Below, piece after piece: positions 27,301-39,272 of a DNA stretch of 64,000 bases. The notes beneath the pieces were generated by a model, which made no database searches, had not been told where the DNA came from, and worked only from the letters and a program-made list of their open reading frames with translations. A program made the position numbers and the translations under genes. The DNA comes from Hevea brasiliensis (lineage: Eukaryota > Streptophyta > Magnoliopsida > Malpighiales > Euphorbiaceae), in contig NC_079507.1 in NCBI RefSeq assembly GCF_030052815.1, forward strand, positions 62,962,619 through 63,026,618. Direction: 5' to 3'. Positions within the stretch are counted from its first letter, which is position 1, and the number at the start of each line of letters is the position of its first letter.

Positions 27301-28883
27301 ATCTAATTCTATTCTTATATGTTAATCTCTCATTCTCCTTGCTTTTTCTGCCCTCTTGGTTTGTTGGAGGTGAAAGTGTGCCTTGGTGCAATGGTAAGAT
27401 TTTACCATTCTAACCTGGGAATCACAAGCTCATATGGTAGAAAGGTAGAAAACAGCATCCTTGCAAGGCAAGGGGAAGATTGCATACTTCTGTTCTGTGC
27501 AATCCCCATGATGCAAGAACCCATGTGCACTAAGTTCTGTTTCACTGCTACCAACAAAGGGATATTGCTTGCACCTATTTATTCTCATTGAACTCGTTCC
27601 TTCATGAGTTGTTCATAGTGATTATCATTGTAGTTAAGTTTGGATTTAAACCATGAATTTTCTTGGATAGGGAGCATGTGCTTTTTTTGACCTTTGAGTT
27701 TTTTTTTTTTAATATATATATAAAATTGAAGATTTACACTTGAAAGTTGCATGTGTATTGGTAGGAACAAGAAACAATTGGCTCAGCAGAAGTCCGGGCT
27801 GTGTTTGGCAGTGGCAGTGGCCGTGTTGCTGGATGCATGGTAACAGATGGGAAAGTAATGAAAGGCTGTGGCATTAAAATCATTCGAAATAAAAAGATAG
27901 TCCATGTTGGTGTTCTTGATTCTCTGAGACGAGTTAAGGAAATTGTGAAAGAGGTATGACTTTGAGTCAGTATAGTTCTGTTTTCTGACAGTAGTCAAAT
28001 TTATGTTGTTTTAGTATTTTTCAATATCTGTAACCTTTACATTTAGTTAGTCATACTGTCTATGTCATGCTCTTCTAGAACTGCATTTTGGTTTTGATCT
28101 CAAATGACATTTCATGCATGCAAATGGGTAGATGGTAATTAATTCTCTATTCAGGCATATGAAAGGAATTATTTTGCTCTAATATGTAATAATTGCTTAG
28201 AACTAAAGACTTCACTGAGGTGAATGTAGTTAATAATCAGATATCTATAGTTTCTCTGTTTCTTTTTCTCCTTATGAAAGGTAATGAATACATTATAGGA
28301 AACTTTTCAGTGAGATATTTATTCTATTAAATTCTAGAGAGAAGAAATTAGAAGCTCATTTTATCAATTCATGTCCTGAATATTTTAGCAATTCCATGCA
28401 ATGGAGTGGAAGGTTGAAGTGTTGAACTTTATTGACTTCTGATACTCAGTTGGGGTTTGGTATTTTCTTTTACATCATATTCAAAAAATAAACAATCAGT
28501 TGTATCTGTGGTTAATATTCACCAGTTGAGATTCCAATAATCCCCTTTGCTATTACATGGTAAAAGCATAAGATAAGCTTGAGTAGCTGAAATTTGTGTT
28601 GAATGAAATGACTGGATAAATCCAATTTCTATTTCTGTCTGTAACTGTTTCATCCTTAGAATATGCTACTTCTTATTGATAAATTGAATTTTGCCGTGAA
28701 CGACATTTCATTTTTCGGCAGGTAAATGCTGGGCTAGAGTGCGGCATTGGGATGGAAAACTACGATGATTGGGAGGAAGGAGATATTATCGAGGCCTTCA
28801 ACACGGTTGAGAAGAAGCGGACCCTTGAAGAGTCATCAGCTTCAATGGCAGCTGCACTGGAAGAAGCAGGAATTAACTTGTAG
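21396..28883 (+). CDS. FUG1: Chloroplast translation initiation factor IF-2 (FUG1 orthologue)
   Basis: GTPase that places initiator fMet-tRNA on the 30S plastid ribosome and promotes subunit joining. Twelve coding exons: 21396-22955, 23109-23141, 23382-23495, 23673-23822, 23952-24050, 24144-24206, 24970-25125, 25239-25304, 25549-25785, 26473-26748, 27765-27953, 28722-28883; 1,034 aa. All junctions are phase 0. A Ser-rich transit peptide (~60 aa) precedes a long low-complexity Lys/Pro linker (to ~410) and an IF2-N-type segment ([15 protein letters not shown]). G-domain motifs: GHVDHGKTT at 514-522 (G1), DTPGHE at 564-569 (G3), NKID at 618-621 (G4), ISALKG (G5). Then come the beta-barrel domain, the IF2 domain ([17 protein letters not shown]) and the C-terminal fMet-tRNA-binding domain with [14 protein letters not shown]. 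Strong match to Arabidopsis FUG1, essential for plastid development. Confidence 0.97.
27377..27535 (+). mobile_element. Degenerate Au-like tRNA-derived SINE in IF-2 intron 10
   Basis: TGCCTTGGTGCAATGGTAAG is box A-like; CCTGGGAATCACAAG sits where box B would be. It is followed by CAGCATCCTTGCAAGGCAAGG, GATTGCATAC, CAATCCCC and ATGTGCACTAAG, the order seen in plant Au SINEs (TTTGC..GGTAAGGCTGCGTAC..CCC..GTGCACT). Same orientation as the gene; inside the 26749-27764 intron. Target duplications were not identified. Confidence 0.65.
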
Positions 28884-29600
28884 AAGAACATACATGTAGC
28901 TTTAAAATTGGCAAATTTGCTTTCCCTGATGGATTGAAAAAAAAAAAAAAAAGAAGAAAAAGAAAAGAAAAGCAAAGAATTCTTGTTAAAACAACGAATG
29001 AAACCAGTGCTCTCAACAGGAGGAATATATAAATGGGTTGGCGTTGGCGTGCAATTTATTTCAAAGTGCCAAGTGCTTCGGAGTCTGAGGTCTGAGCTTG
29101 CAGTGATTTTGTCCATTGTTGTATTCTATTTGAATGTATATATCGATATCACATCTTAGCTTCTTTATGTAAAGAAGGAACAAGCTTGCAAGTTCCTCAA
29201 CGATTATATGCCTCAAAAATACTTTTGTAATGTCATCCAAAGAAGGTAAGTAAATTTTTTTAATTATTTTCTGTATTCATTTGAGTTTTAACTCAATTTT
29301 TTTTTTTTTTTAAAAAGTTGGTTTCTGCACCGACTGTACAAAGCTGAAATTCATAATAATTAAAAAAAAAATTATATAACTTCTATATTAGTAATGAAAA
29401 TTGAGGTAATAAAATTAATATTTAAAAAAAAATAATTAAAACAAATAATCATATCAAATAAAAAAATAAAAATCTGAATATTAACGAGTGAAGATTCTCT
29501 TATCATAAATTTTGAAGAGCAAGCGATATGCCCTTTGGTCACACGCATCTGTCAGGCTGCAAAGGATGGTGATGTAATGATTTATGGACAAAGCGGGGAG
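28884..29600. other. IF-2 3' UTR and intergenic DNA
   Basis: Begins with the IF-2 3' UTR, which holds an A/G-rich tract (28937-28977). The rest is AT-rich up to the kinesin promoter. The minus-strand ORF 28760-29116 is antisense to the last IF-2 exon and unsupported. Confidence 0.5.
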
Positions 29601-29603
29601 AGG

Positions 29604-29673
29604 TATAAATGGAGTCCGCTCCATGACAGGACGGAGGGAGAAGGGTTAACAAAATTCAAATTTGAAAACGGTT
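29604..29673 (+). promoter_or_regulatory. Candidate kinesin promoter: TATA box and MSA-like AACGGTT
   Basis: TATAAAT at 29604-29610, and AACGGTT at 29667-29673, the core of the mitosis-specific activator element bound by MYB3R factors in G2/M genes. A mitotic kinesin would fit such control. The transcription start is not visible, so assignment is inference. Confidence 0.35.
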
Positions 29674-30024
29674 GGCTCAGCTTTCTCAATTACACAACGC
29701 AGATTGAATGTTTTCCTTTCCTTTTTCTCCGTTAACCAAATCATAAGCTTTCCTTTTCTCTTTATTTTCTTCTTCTTCTTCAATACCTTTCTTCTTTTTT
29801 TTTTTTTTTTAATTTATTTTTTTATAAGATTATTACACAGTCTTCTCTTTTTATGTGATTCAAGCCATTTCAATGGAAGATCACCGTCATCAATGGCATA
29901 CCCCACTTCTCCACACTGCTGTTCGATGCCGCTGTGAATTCCTTGTCCTTCTCTAATTTTTTCTTCACTTTGCTGTTCTTAGACTTCCAATACTCACTCT
30001 TCTCCAAGGTCTTCAACTCTGAAA

Positions 30025-33000
30025 ATGGCGGATCCTGATTCTTCAGCATACCCAGATAGCGGTATACACGTCACTCTTCATTTTTGCTGAATTTTTCCAT
30101 TCCGGTAGTGTTTCTGGCTGCAATTCAGTTGATTGTTTTCTTCTTGTAGACGATTCTTGGCAAGCCATTCAAAGCTTGGAAAAAATTGATACTCAAAAGA
30201 TTATTGACCCTGTTTCCAATGATGCCATTGACGGTATATTGTCTTCAATTCCCATTGACTGTATATTGTCTTCAATTCCCACTTGTTTGCACTTGTGGCC
30301 TTCAATTAGCATATATTTAATGGGTTTTCCAAGAATTTGATTCAACTCTACGCTCTATCTCCCCAGATCGCTCCATGCTCGGTTTTTCTTTAACGTCTCC
30401 TGATCTGGTTATTTGCTCTGGTTCGCCTGAGATACCGACGACTACCTATGGAGATTCCCCTGAATTCGCGGATAGGAACAAGTACAAGTGTTCTTTTGAG
30501 CTCTCTTTAGAGAATGGTTTTAAGGTTACTGATACCAAAGATACCCATAAATCCACATCTGTAAAGTTTTCTTCAATATGCCAAACATTTGACAAGGAAT
30601 TGTCTCCTGAATCTTCCCCGAAGTTCCTTATAAAGCCAGAAAAGAAAGAGAAATTCCTAGAAAATCCCCTATCTGTTTTGAGCATCAATGCAGGATCCAC
30701 TGATGAGGCTGTGGTTTTGGATTGTGCGGAGTTTTTGGAGGACAATTGTTTCGCAGGTGGTGATACTGTAAGGACAAATGCTACAATTGGAGATGGACAG
30801 GAAGATGGTCCTTCTCTGTACCAAACGGCTCGTTTTGGCAACTTCTTGTACTGTTTTCCTGCACTGGAACCAGGGAATTATGCTGTGAGTCTGCATCTTG
30901 CAGAAATTGTATACACAGATGGCCCTCCCGGGATGAGAATATTTGATGTTTTTATACAAGAGAAAAAGGTGAAAATTCATGAAATTGAGACAAACTGGAA
31001 TTCCTAGAATCAAGATAATAGCTTAATCTTGTTCTGTTGATTGATCACTCTTGTAGGTTGTTTCATGCCTAGACATATATGCTCAAGTTGGTGCAAATAA
31101 GCCTCTGGTTATATCTGACCTTAAAACTTGTGTTTATGGTGAGGAAGGCGTATCCATTAAGTTTGAAGGAGTAAAGGGAAGCCCAATCGTTTGTGGAATT
31201 TCGATAACCAAAGATTCTTCCGCTTGTAAGTTCAAAGTTTCTAGTTTCTTTTGGTTTCTGCTCCGATTTCTTGGTTCATATGATCAGTTAGAAGTTACTC
31301 AAGCTTTTCCAAATCCGAATGTCAGATGCTGGGGAAGCTCAATTTTTGAAACCAATGGGAATATCTAATGTGCGAGAATGCAACTCACCCAAGGTAAACT
31401 TCTAATCCTATTTTCAACATCACCTTATGATCCAAAAGAAGAAAAAGGTTTGACTGACTAATTCTTTTCTTTTTCTCAAAATAATAATATAAAAAAATTG
31501 GTTAGCAAGACAATGGGGAGCAAGAAGTGGAAGGAGATTATCAGGAGCTACTTAGACATATTGAGTTTCAGAAAAGGGAACTAACAGAGATGAGGAGGGC
31601 ATTGGAGGAGCTTAAAAGGGAAAACCAACTTAAGAATAGGGAATGCCAAGATGCTTGGAAGTCCTTACAGGAGCTACAGAATGAGCTTATGCGCAAGTCT
31701 ATGCATGTTGGGTCCTTGGGTAAGGGAATTCATTATTTTTTGTGGTAATCAGTTATTTTTTTTTTTTTTAAATAAAATTAGAATGATTATTGTTTTTGTA
31801 GCATTTGCCATTGAAGGACAAGTGAAAGAGAAGACCAGTTGGTTTTCATCATTGAGGGACATGACTAGGAAATTGAAGGTACTAAAATATTTATGACTGG
31901 AGATGTCCCTATGTTCAAATTGATATGCAAATTTTTGAAGTTTCATTTTACAGCTTATGAAAATGGAGCACCTAAAGCTATCAGAGGAGGCAATGGCCTA
32001 TAAGAAGTATCTTGTGGATATGAATGAAATGAGGTCGACCATTCAGTCCACAAGTAGGTTAACATAACATTACCCATTTATTTTAATATTTGAGGATAAA
32101 TTTTAAGGATTCATTTCTTTGTCTTCTTAATGAATTTTTCATGTTCTGATAGTGAAGGAGCAAATAGATTTGCATGAAGATCTCAAGATTAAATTTACTC
32201 AAGGGGCCAAGGAACGAAAGGAACTCTACAACAAGGTTTTAGAGTTGAAAGGTAGCTGTATGTTTGCTTTGGAATCTAGGATTTGAAAGCTTATGAAATT
32301 TCACTGAAAACTGATGCTTACTTGCAGGAAACATAAAGGTCTTTTGCCGATGTAGGCCTTTAAATGCTGAAGAACTTGCATTGGGTGCTTCAATGGCTAT
32401 TGATTTCGAATCTGCTAAAGATGGTGAGCTCACTGTAACTTCAAATGGGCTTTCCAGGAAAACCTTCAAGTTTGATGCTGTTTTTAGCCCTCAATCAGAC
32501 CAAGGTAATAACAACTCAATCTGAAGCTGCATGTTAAATTTTTTCATTAATGCAATCTATTCTAGCAATACATGCTGTTCTTTTTAATATTGTTTAATAA
32601 CCTGTTGGTTTTTGCTTGTTTATTTAGCTGAAGTTTTTGAAGTCATTGCTCCATTTGCATCCTCAGTTTTGGATGGTTACAATGTATGCATATTTGCGTG
32701 TGGACAAACTGGAACTGGGAAAACCTTTACAATGGAGGGTGTAGAAGAAGCTCGTGGAGTAAACTTTAGGATTCTTGAGGAGATATTTCACATAATTAAG
32801 AAGCAACATAAGCTATTTCGTTATGATGTATCTGTGAGTGTTCTAGAAGTATATAATGAGCAAATACGAGATTTGCTGGGTTCATGCTCTCTGCCAGGAG
32901 TGGCTGCAAAGAGGTACGATTGAAATTCTTGGTCATTTTTCTTTCTTATGGTTCCAGTAACATTTTCCTTAATCAAGGATTCCTTTTTTCAGACAGTTAT

Positions 33001-33709
33001 TTACATATTCCATTATGATGTTAAATGCATAGATGATGTCGATCAAGAAGAGGATAAATTACATGAGCAAACGTCTCTATGCTTTGCTGTTGTCTTGAAG
33101 TCTGTTGATTCAGTGCTTTTGTAAATGGATATCTCTAGGAGCATTCCATCACTTTAATTATTATAAATATAATACTTGCAGAGAGGAACCAGCGGAATAC
33201 CAATAATTAGTCTAATATGAAATTTCAGTTCTATGTTTTCACTTGCTGTTCGCTAAAGATAGAATTGTTTGGGTTTTTCAAATTAATTGCTGAGGATGGA
33301 TTTATTTTGAGAAAAATAGATACCACTTTTCTTCTCCAATTTTCATCTCTATTTTATTTACTTTCCTTGTAAAATGCAGAAAATATATTTGCCTATTGAA
33401 AATATAAAAATTTTCCCCAGAGTTAAAAGGTAGAGTTGGCTAACAAGTTTCTAGTTTTTAATTCAATTTTAGAAAACCCTAGTTGACTGCTTTCTATATT
33501 AAAAAGAAAAAACAAGGTTTGAATAGATGGAAAACTAAGTTTTCTAAGAAAGCAATTCTCTTTTGCTTGTGTAAATTTTCTAACTGTTATTTTGTGTAGT
33601 GTTTTTTTTTTTTTTTAAAACAAGGTTTGAATAGATGGAAAACTAAGTTTTCTAAGAAAGCAATTCTCTTTTGCTTGTGAAAATTTTCTAACTGTTATTT
33701 TGTGTAGTG

Positions 33710-33753
<44 letters not shown>

Positions 33754-35969
33754 TGGACAATTCTCCAACAGTCTTTTCAATGTACCGTAGGCTGGAAATA
33801 AGGCAAGTGGGTGAAGGACAGCATCATGTCCCAGGGTTGGTCGAAGCACAGGTAAACAGCATAAGTGAAGCCTGGGAAGTTCTAAAAACTGGAAGCAATG
33901 CAAGGGCAGTTGGCTCAACTAATGCCAATGAGCAAAGCAGCCGATCCCATTGGTATGTGAATCCCATATTTCCATTTGAATTCCAAGTTGTTAGAATCTG
34001 CTTGTATAAAATACGATCAGAAGTTGTGTTAAAGGCTAGTATATGGTTCTCTCTTGATACAGCATTCACTGTGTGATGGTGAAAGGTGAGAATGTATTGA
34101 ATGGGGAATGTACAAGGAGCAAGTTATGGTTGGTTGATCTAGCGGGAAGTGAGCGAGTAGCAAAGACAGAAGTCCAGGGAGAGCGGCTTAAGGAAACCCA
34201 GAATATCAACAGATCCCTATCTGCACTTGGTGATGTCATATCTGCTCTAGCAACTAAAAGCCCTCACATCCCATTCAGGTTGTAATTTGCTAGCTAGTCT
34301 TTTATTTTGAATGTGCAAATCAACAACCCAATACATGCATCTTCAGTTTGAAATTTTCTTGATGTGTCCTTGGTGTGTAGGAATTCCAAGCTCACCCGCC
34401 TGCTTCAAGACTCCTTAGGTACATTTATTTCTACATTTCCCAGAGGAAAAAGAAAAGGATACGGACAAGTGCAGTGACTGTTATAGTCCATAATGGCTGT
34501 GAAATTTCAATTTTCTTTGTTCTTTTTTCTTTTGTTCTATTCTATTTCTATCTGTGCAGAATGAAAATGAGACGCTTGACGAATTGATTTATATTGATCA
34601 GGAGGAGATTCAAAAAAGCTCATGTTTGTACAGATAAGTCCCAATGAGAATGACCTGGGTGAGACCCTATGCTCACTGAACTTTGCAAGCAGAGTTAGAG
34701 GGATAGAGTTGGGTCCTGCAAAAAGGCAATTGGACACTACTGAACTTCTGAGATATAAACAGATGGTAAAATTGATTAAAGTATTAGAATTTCCCTATTT
34801 CTCAAGAAATATTTATATATTGTTGTCATTTCTATGAAGTATGCTTATGAAAAATCTTGACTCTCCTACTTCCAAGGCTGAAAAAACAAAACAAGACTTG
34901 AAGAGCAAAGATTTACAGCTCAAGAAGATGGAGGAAACAATCCATGGATTGGAGTTGAAGATAAAAGAAAAAGACTTGAGAAATAAGAACCTTCAAGAGA
35001 AGGTAGCATATAGGAAACTAGTTGCCAATTTGGCTTAAATTATTTGATAATTTTGTAATCATGCCTATGACTTTCTTTTTTTCATTTTTTGAGCGAAAAT
35101 CATGCCAGATGTATGACTGTCTTCTCGTGTTGTTTTTGCAGGTGAAGGAGCTGGAGTCGCAACTGCTAATTGAAAGGAAGCTAGCACGTCAGCATGTGGA
35201 CTCAAGGATAGCTGAGCAACAGCAACAACAAATGAAACTGCAGCAAGATGAGCAAAATAGTGCACCACTGAGGCCGCCACTTGCAAATCGACTACTAGGA
35301 ACTAACAAGAATTTCTGTGAACCTAACAGTACTGAAGTGGGCGAAGATCAAGTAAATTCCAGTCAACCACTAGTGGAGAACAATGGCTACAAACCTACAT
35401 TTCCCATTCTTCTAACAGATGGCATTGCCAAGTACATCGATCCTACAGAAAAAGAAAACAACCCAGAGATGACTGAACAACTAGGATTGCCCAAGAGAAC
35501 TGGCAGAGCCTCAATTTGCACAACATCACATCGGATCCCAGTAGTTCCAGCGCCAAGGCGCAACTCACTTATTCCCCTCCCAAACAAGCCAGGTCTAGCA
35601 CGGCTACCACCTCCATTACCACCATCGTCATTATGCAATGATATGAAAGAAGATACAGGAGAGTCAGAAGCTAACTGCTTGCCAGAGCAAACACGTTGCA
35701 ACAGTCCTAAAGGAATAAAACATGGGACCAGAAAGCTAAGCGGCATATTGGGTAGAAGCCTTCAAAAGAAAATTCAGATGAAATCTCCAGCACAGCAACA
35801 TCTGAGAAAAGGAGGTATAAATGTTGGGATGGAGAAGGTTAGGGTCTCTATTGGAAGCAGAGGGAGAACGGCACATAGGGTATTGCTAGGAAATGGTAGA
35901 AGAGCAGGAATGAAGGACACTCAGCAGAACAGGAGTCAAATGGAAAAGGAGAGAGGGTGGAATTGTTGA
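30025..35969 (+). CDS. Kinesin-14 with N-terminal malectin-like domain (KIN-14Q/R type)
   Basis: Minus-end-type microtubule motor. Seventeen coding exons: 30025-30061, 30150-30233, 30367-30968, 31057-31225, 31326-31393, 31506-31719, 31802-31878, 31954-32053, 32153-32251, 32328-32504, 32628-32913, 33791-33952, 34063-34278, 34381-34418, 34602-34765, 34877-35002, 35142-35969; 1,148 aa, frame consistent throughout. Malectin-like di-glucose-binding fold ~142-297 ([28 protein letters not shown]). Coiled coil ~330-480 leads into the kinesin-14 neck [14 protein letters not shown]. Motor ~484-830: P-loop GQTGTGKT at 568-575, switch I NEQSSRSH, switch II DLAGSE, then [14 protein letters not shown] second coiled coil (~832-900) and a basic tail containing [19 protein letters not shown] follow. 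Matches Arabidopsis At1g72250/At2g22610 (from memory). Cargo and ligand of the malectin domain are unknown. The exon 16 acceptor (34876) is the least certain. Confidence 0.93.
33511..33726 (+). repeat. 108-bp tandem duplication in kinesin intron 11, with poly(A) tail
   Basis: Two copies, 33511-33618 and 33619-33726, each running from AACAAGGTTTGAATAGATGG to a T run. They differ at about one base (TTGTGTAAAT versus TTGTGAAAAT). An A run of about 27 bases follows. The intron interrupts the motor domain (32914-33790). Confidence 0.85.
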
Positions 35970-36289
35970 AGATGGCTTTACTGTGACTTACATTTCCTTC
36001 TTGTATGATACAAGGAAAAAAGAACTTTAATTGATTGTTTATAGAGCTAATCATCTGTTTGAATATAGAGCTAATCATCTGTTTGAATCCCTTCAATGGA
36101 TTGGTTGTTGTACAGTATGTGCTTCTTGCAACAACTGAATATTGTTTATGTGGAAACACTTATATATTTATTATTATTTTATTTTAATTAGTTAATAATA
36201 TTTTAATATATTTATAAAAAGAATATTTAATTGGATGGCCTGCTTATTTATTTTTAGATATATATATTATTTTTAAAATTAAATATATG
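35970..36289. other. Kinesin 3' UTR and AT-rich flank
   Basis: Contains a short direct repeat ATAGAGCTAATCATCTGTTTGAAT (two copies, 36041-36087), then AT-rich DNA. No gene. Confidence 0.5.
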
Positions 36290-38104
36290 TCTGCAATCTG
36301 AACAACCCAGTTCAATAATAATTTTTATCCCATTCTATACCTAATAGAATTTTTATCCCATTTTATACCTAATAAAACTTTTATCTCATTCTAAACTTTG
36401 CTCACAAAACCTATTTGTCACATCTTTTTATACTAAATACTCTCAATAAGTATTTTCATCATCTTTTATATATATATATATATATATAATTTGATGTGCG
36501 CAGAGAATTCTTAAATTTTTATTTCTCAATTTATTACCTTCGATTCTATTTTCAAGGTAAAAATTCTTGTTCTTTGTTCAATAATGGGTGAATCTGATTT
36601 TATTTTCTTTCCTTGACCTGTTACACCTACTCTAGAAATTTATTTATTTCTTTAATTATTGGTATTGAATTGGGTTGATCATAATTAATGTGAGATAATA
36701 AATTGAAATTTATATGTATATATATTTGTAAAGTAGAGGGAATTTTCATATGGGTTGTCAGATGTTCTTATATATATATTAAAGTTATTTTATTTTATTA
36801 TTATTTAATATTTTTCTTTTATATTTTAGGTGTGTAGGAGATTTGAATATTCAATCTATCAGTTAAAATTGTCTCTCTTTCATTGAGATAACTATTATTT
36901 TGAAGGTTCCAGGTGAATGATAGTTATAGTACATAGTATCATTTTAGTTCCTTTTAAAATTATTAAATGAAATTTTAACTCAGTATTTTAACAATTATTT
37001 TACATGTGATTTTTTAGAGTTTTATTTTATTATTGAATTTTATTTCGATTTTGATTAAATAATTGATTTTGTCAATTATTTCTACATTAGAGCCGTTAGG
37101 ATTCTGGAAATAGGCATTTAATGTCTTTATATTGATTGATATCTGAATACAAAATTTACTAATATGTTACACTGAATTTATTTAAAATTAATTTGATTTT
37201 ATTGACTCTCTGAAATTATTGAAATAAACTATTGAAATTGCACTATCAGTTATTATTTGCTATCTGAAATTTTTTGTTGATTTTGATTGATTTGTACAAA
37301 TTGATTTTCTATTTTGAATTGGTACCTGTGCCCAGTATCTATTTCTGTTATTTGGCTCCAACGTGTGGACTATCACGGTATTAGGTTGCATTGTCAAGTC
37401 ATACATCATTGCAGTTTATGGTTTGCATTAGTATCATATGCATCTGTGAATGAGGAGGAAGGTATCTAATATCTGGTTGCGCGCTTACCATCTGGCCTTT
37501 GGTGATGTGGGGTATCAATATCCTGGTGCACCGTACGATAAAATTTTTATTGAATGAATTTCTTTTATTTATATGTTTTATGAAATTATTTTATTAATGA
37601 TTTTGATAACATGGGCATAATTTTATTGGATAGAAAATTTTTTATGAAATTAATCAAGCGTCTGCTTGTTCCTATTCTATTGTGTGCTATAATTATCATT
37701 TAGTGAGCATTAGCTCAAACCACGTTTTCTCTGTTTGTTATCTGAAAGTTATCTATTTCAGATCAGTAGAATTTTGTAACTGATCCAAATATTCAATCTA
37801 TTTTTTGGAGATGAACAATCTTTGATTTGTTCTCATAGTATGCCCGAATTTATGTTTCCTCGGGCTAATAATTAGTTTAGTTAATTGGACAGTCTAAGTT
37901 TTTATTTGAAATATGTAGAGACTTCGCAGTTTACTTATGGGATATTTATGATGTTTATTCAGTATTTTATTTATTTGGATTTTATTTATTTTTTTTTATT
38001 AGTAAGTGACAATATATTTATTCAAGATACTCTGATAAGGCTTATATGATTTAAGAATACTTAAATTATGCACTGGTTACAATTCAGAATTTTGGGTCGT
38101 GATA
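36290..38104 (+). mobile_element. LTR-like retroelement remnant (left end unresolved)
   Basis: Non-coding block with the same order of parts as the other two LTRs: ATATCTGGTTGCGCGCTTACC-type spacer near 37470, a TAGTGAGCATTAGCTCA box (37701-37717), a pyrimidine-rich stretch ending in CAG (37759-37761), and an end TTTGGGTCGTGATA at 38091-38104 that resembles the GGGTCGTGACA right end of plant Gypsy LTRs with its last bases mutated. No target duplication or left TG end was found. No polyprotein. Confidence 0.4.
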
Positions 38105-38502
38105 GTTTCAGCACGTGGTTGTTGAAAGAATTTAAGTATTCTTGAATCTCTAGTATTCAGTGGGCTACTAACTATCATAACGATTGAAATATTGGTGACC
38201 AGCCATTTCATTTGTTCACATCTTTAATTTCTTGATGTTGTTTTGAAAAGAGATGATGCAGTATGGCACACATTTGATGAGCATATCTTCCTACACTAGT
38301 TAATAGAGATTGATTATATTTTTTAAAATTAACACAAATTATTGATAGTAATTATTACTATCACTATTATGTAGCAGATTGATACATTAAATTACACATA
38401 ATAATTTCAATTAATATATTCATAACAGGATGGATTAAGGACTTAAAATTGAAAAATGAAATATATATTTTTAATATTTAATTAGTTATAATTACTTTAT
38501 GT

Positions 38503-38506
<4 letters not shown>

Positions 38507-38561
<55 letters not shown>
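38507..38561 (+). repeat. (AT)n microsatellite
   Basis: About 55 bases of uninterrupted AT repeat, the longest of many in the window (others near 36469-36487, 40518-40538, 41012-41045, 44168-44196 and 56130-56152). Confidence 0.95.
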
Positions 38562-38563
<2 letters not shown>

Positions 38564-39264
38564 CATGATATAATTATTTTACAAACAAAATAAATAATTA
38601 AATCATTTTTAATTTATTCTATTCTAAAAATTAAACAAATTACATTACTTGTATATTGAATGTGGTTGAAGGGCGTTTGACAAAAATGGTTAGGCCTATT
38701 ATTATTGAATGCTTATTATTTTTTTGAGTGGAGAAGGGAATCCCAAGTGGGGCAATGGGCAGCACATCTTTGGATCCAATGATATATCAATGTCTCAATC
38801 TGTATCTTTCCATTCAATCATTGATATCATTGAGTCCTCACTTGAAGATTGTATTGTAGCCATACCCTATTATTAGCTTCAACCCAACTTAAATAGAATT
38901 TGCCTTTTGGTCCAAATAAATCATCAAATTTAAAACATATTATAATTTTTATAGATAAATATGAAAATTTTAATTTCAAATTAGATCAAAGTAATATACA
39001 TGTGTGTTTTATTTTTATTAGATAAAAATATTTTTAATGAATAAATATTCAGTGAATATTTTTCATAAAATTTTATTGATATGAGTTAATGTTTTAAAAT
39101 TCTATACATAATATTATTTTTTATGTAACTTATTATTTAATTTTTTATATTTTATACATACATGTACTCACAACTAATTTTAATTAATCTTTTTAATAGA
39201 GTTAAATGGTGAAAACAAAATCATATAATCAACTTTAATTAATGTAAAATTAAGGCAAAGAAAT
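38562..39264. other. AT-rich intergenic DNA
   Basis: Nothing supported. A less AT-rich patch at 38640-38900 has no frame or terminal repeats that I can identify. Confidence 0.4.
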
Positions 39265-39272
39265 AGTAGAAG

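Noticed and set aside
30446..31013. 131- and 114-codon minus-strand ORFs
   Set aside because: Antisense to the kinesin malectin exon, with no family resemblance.
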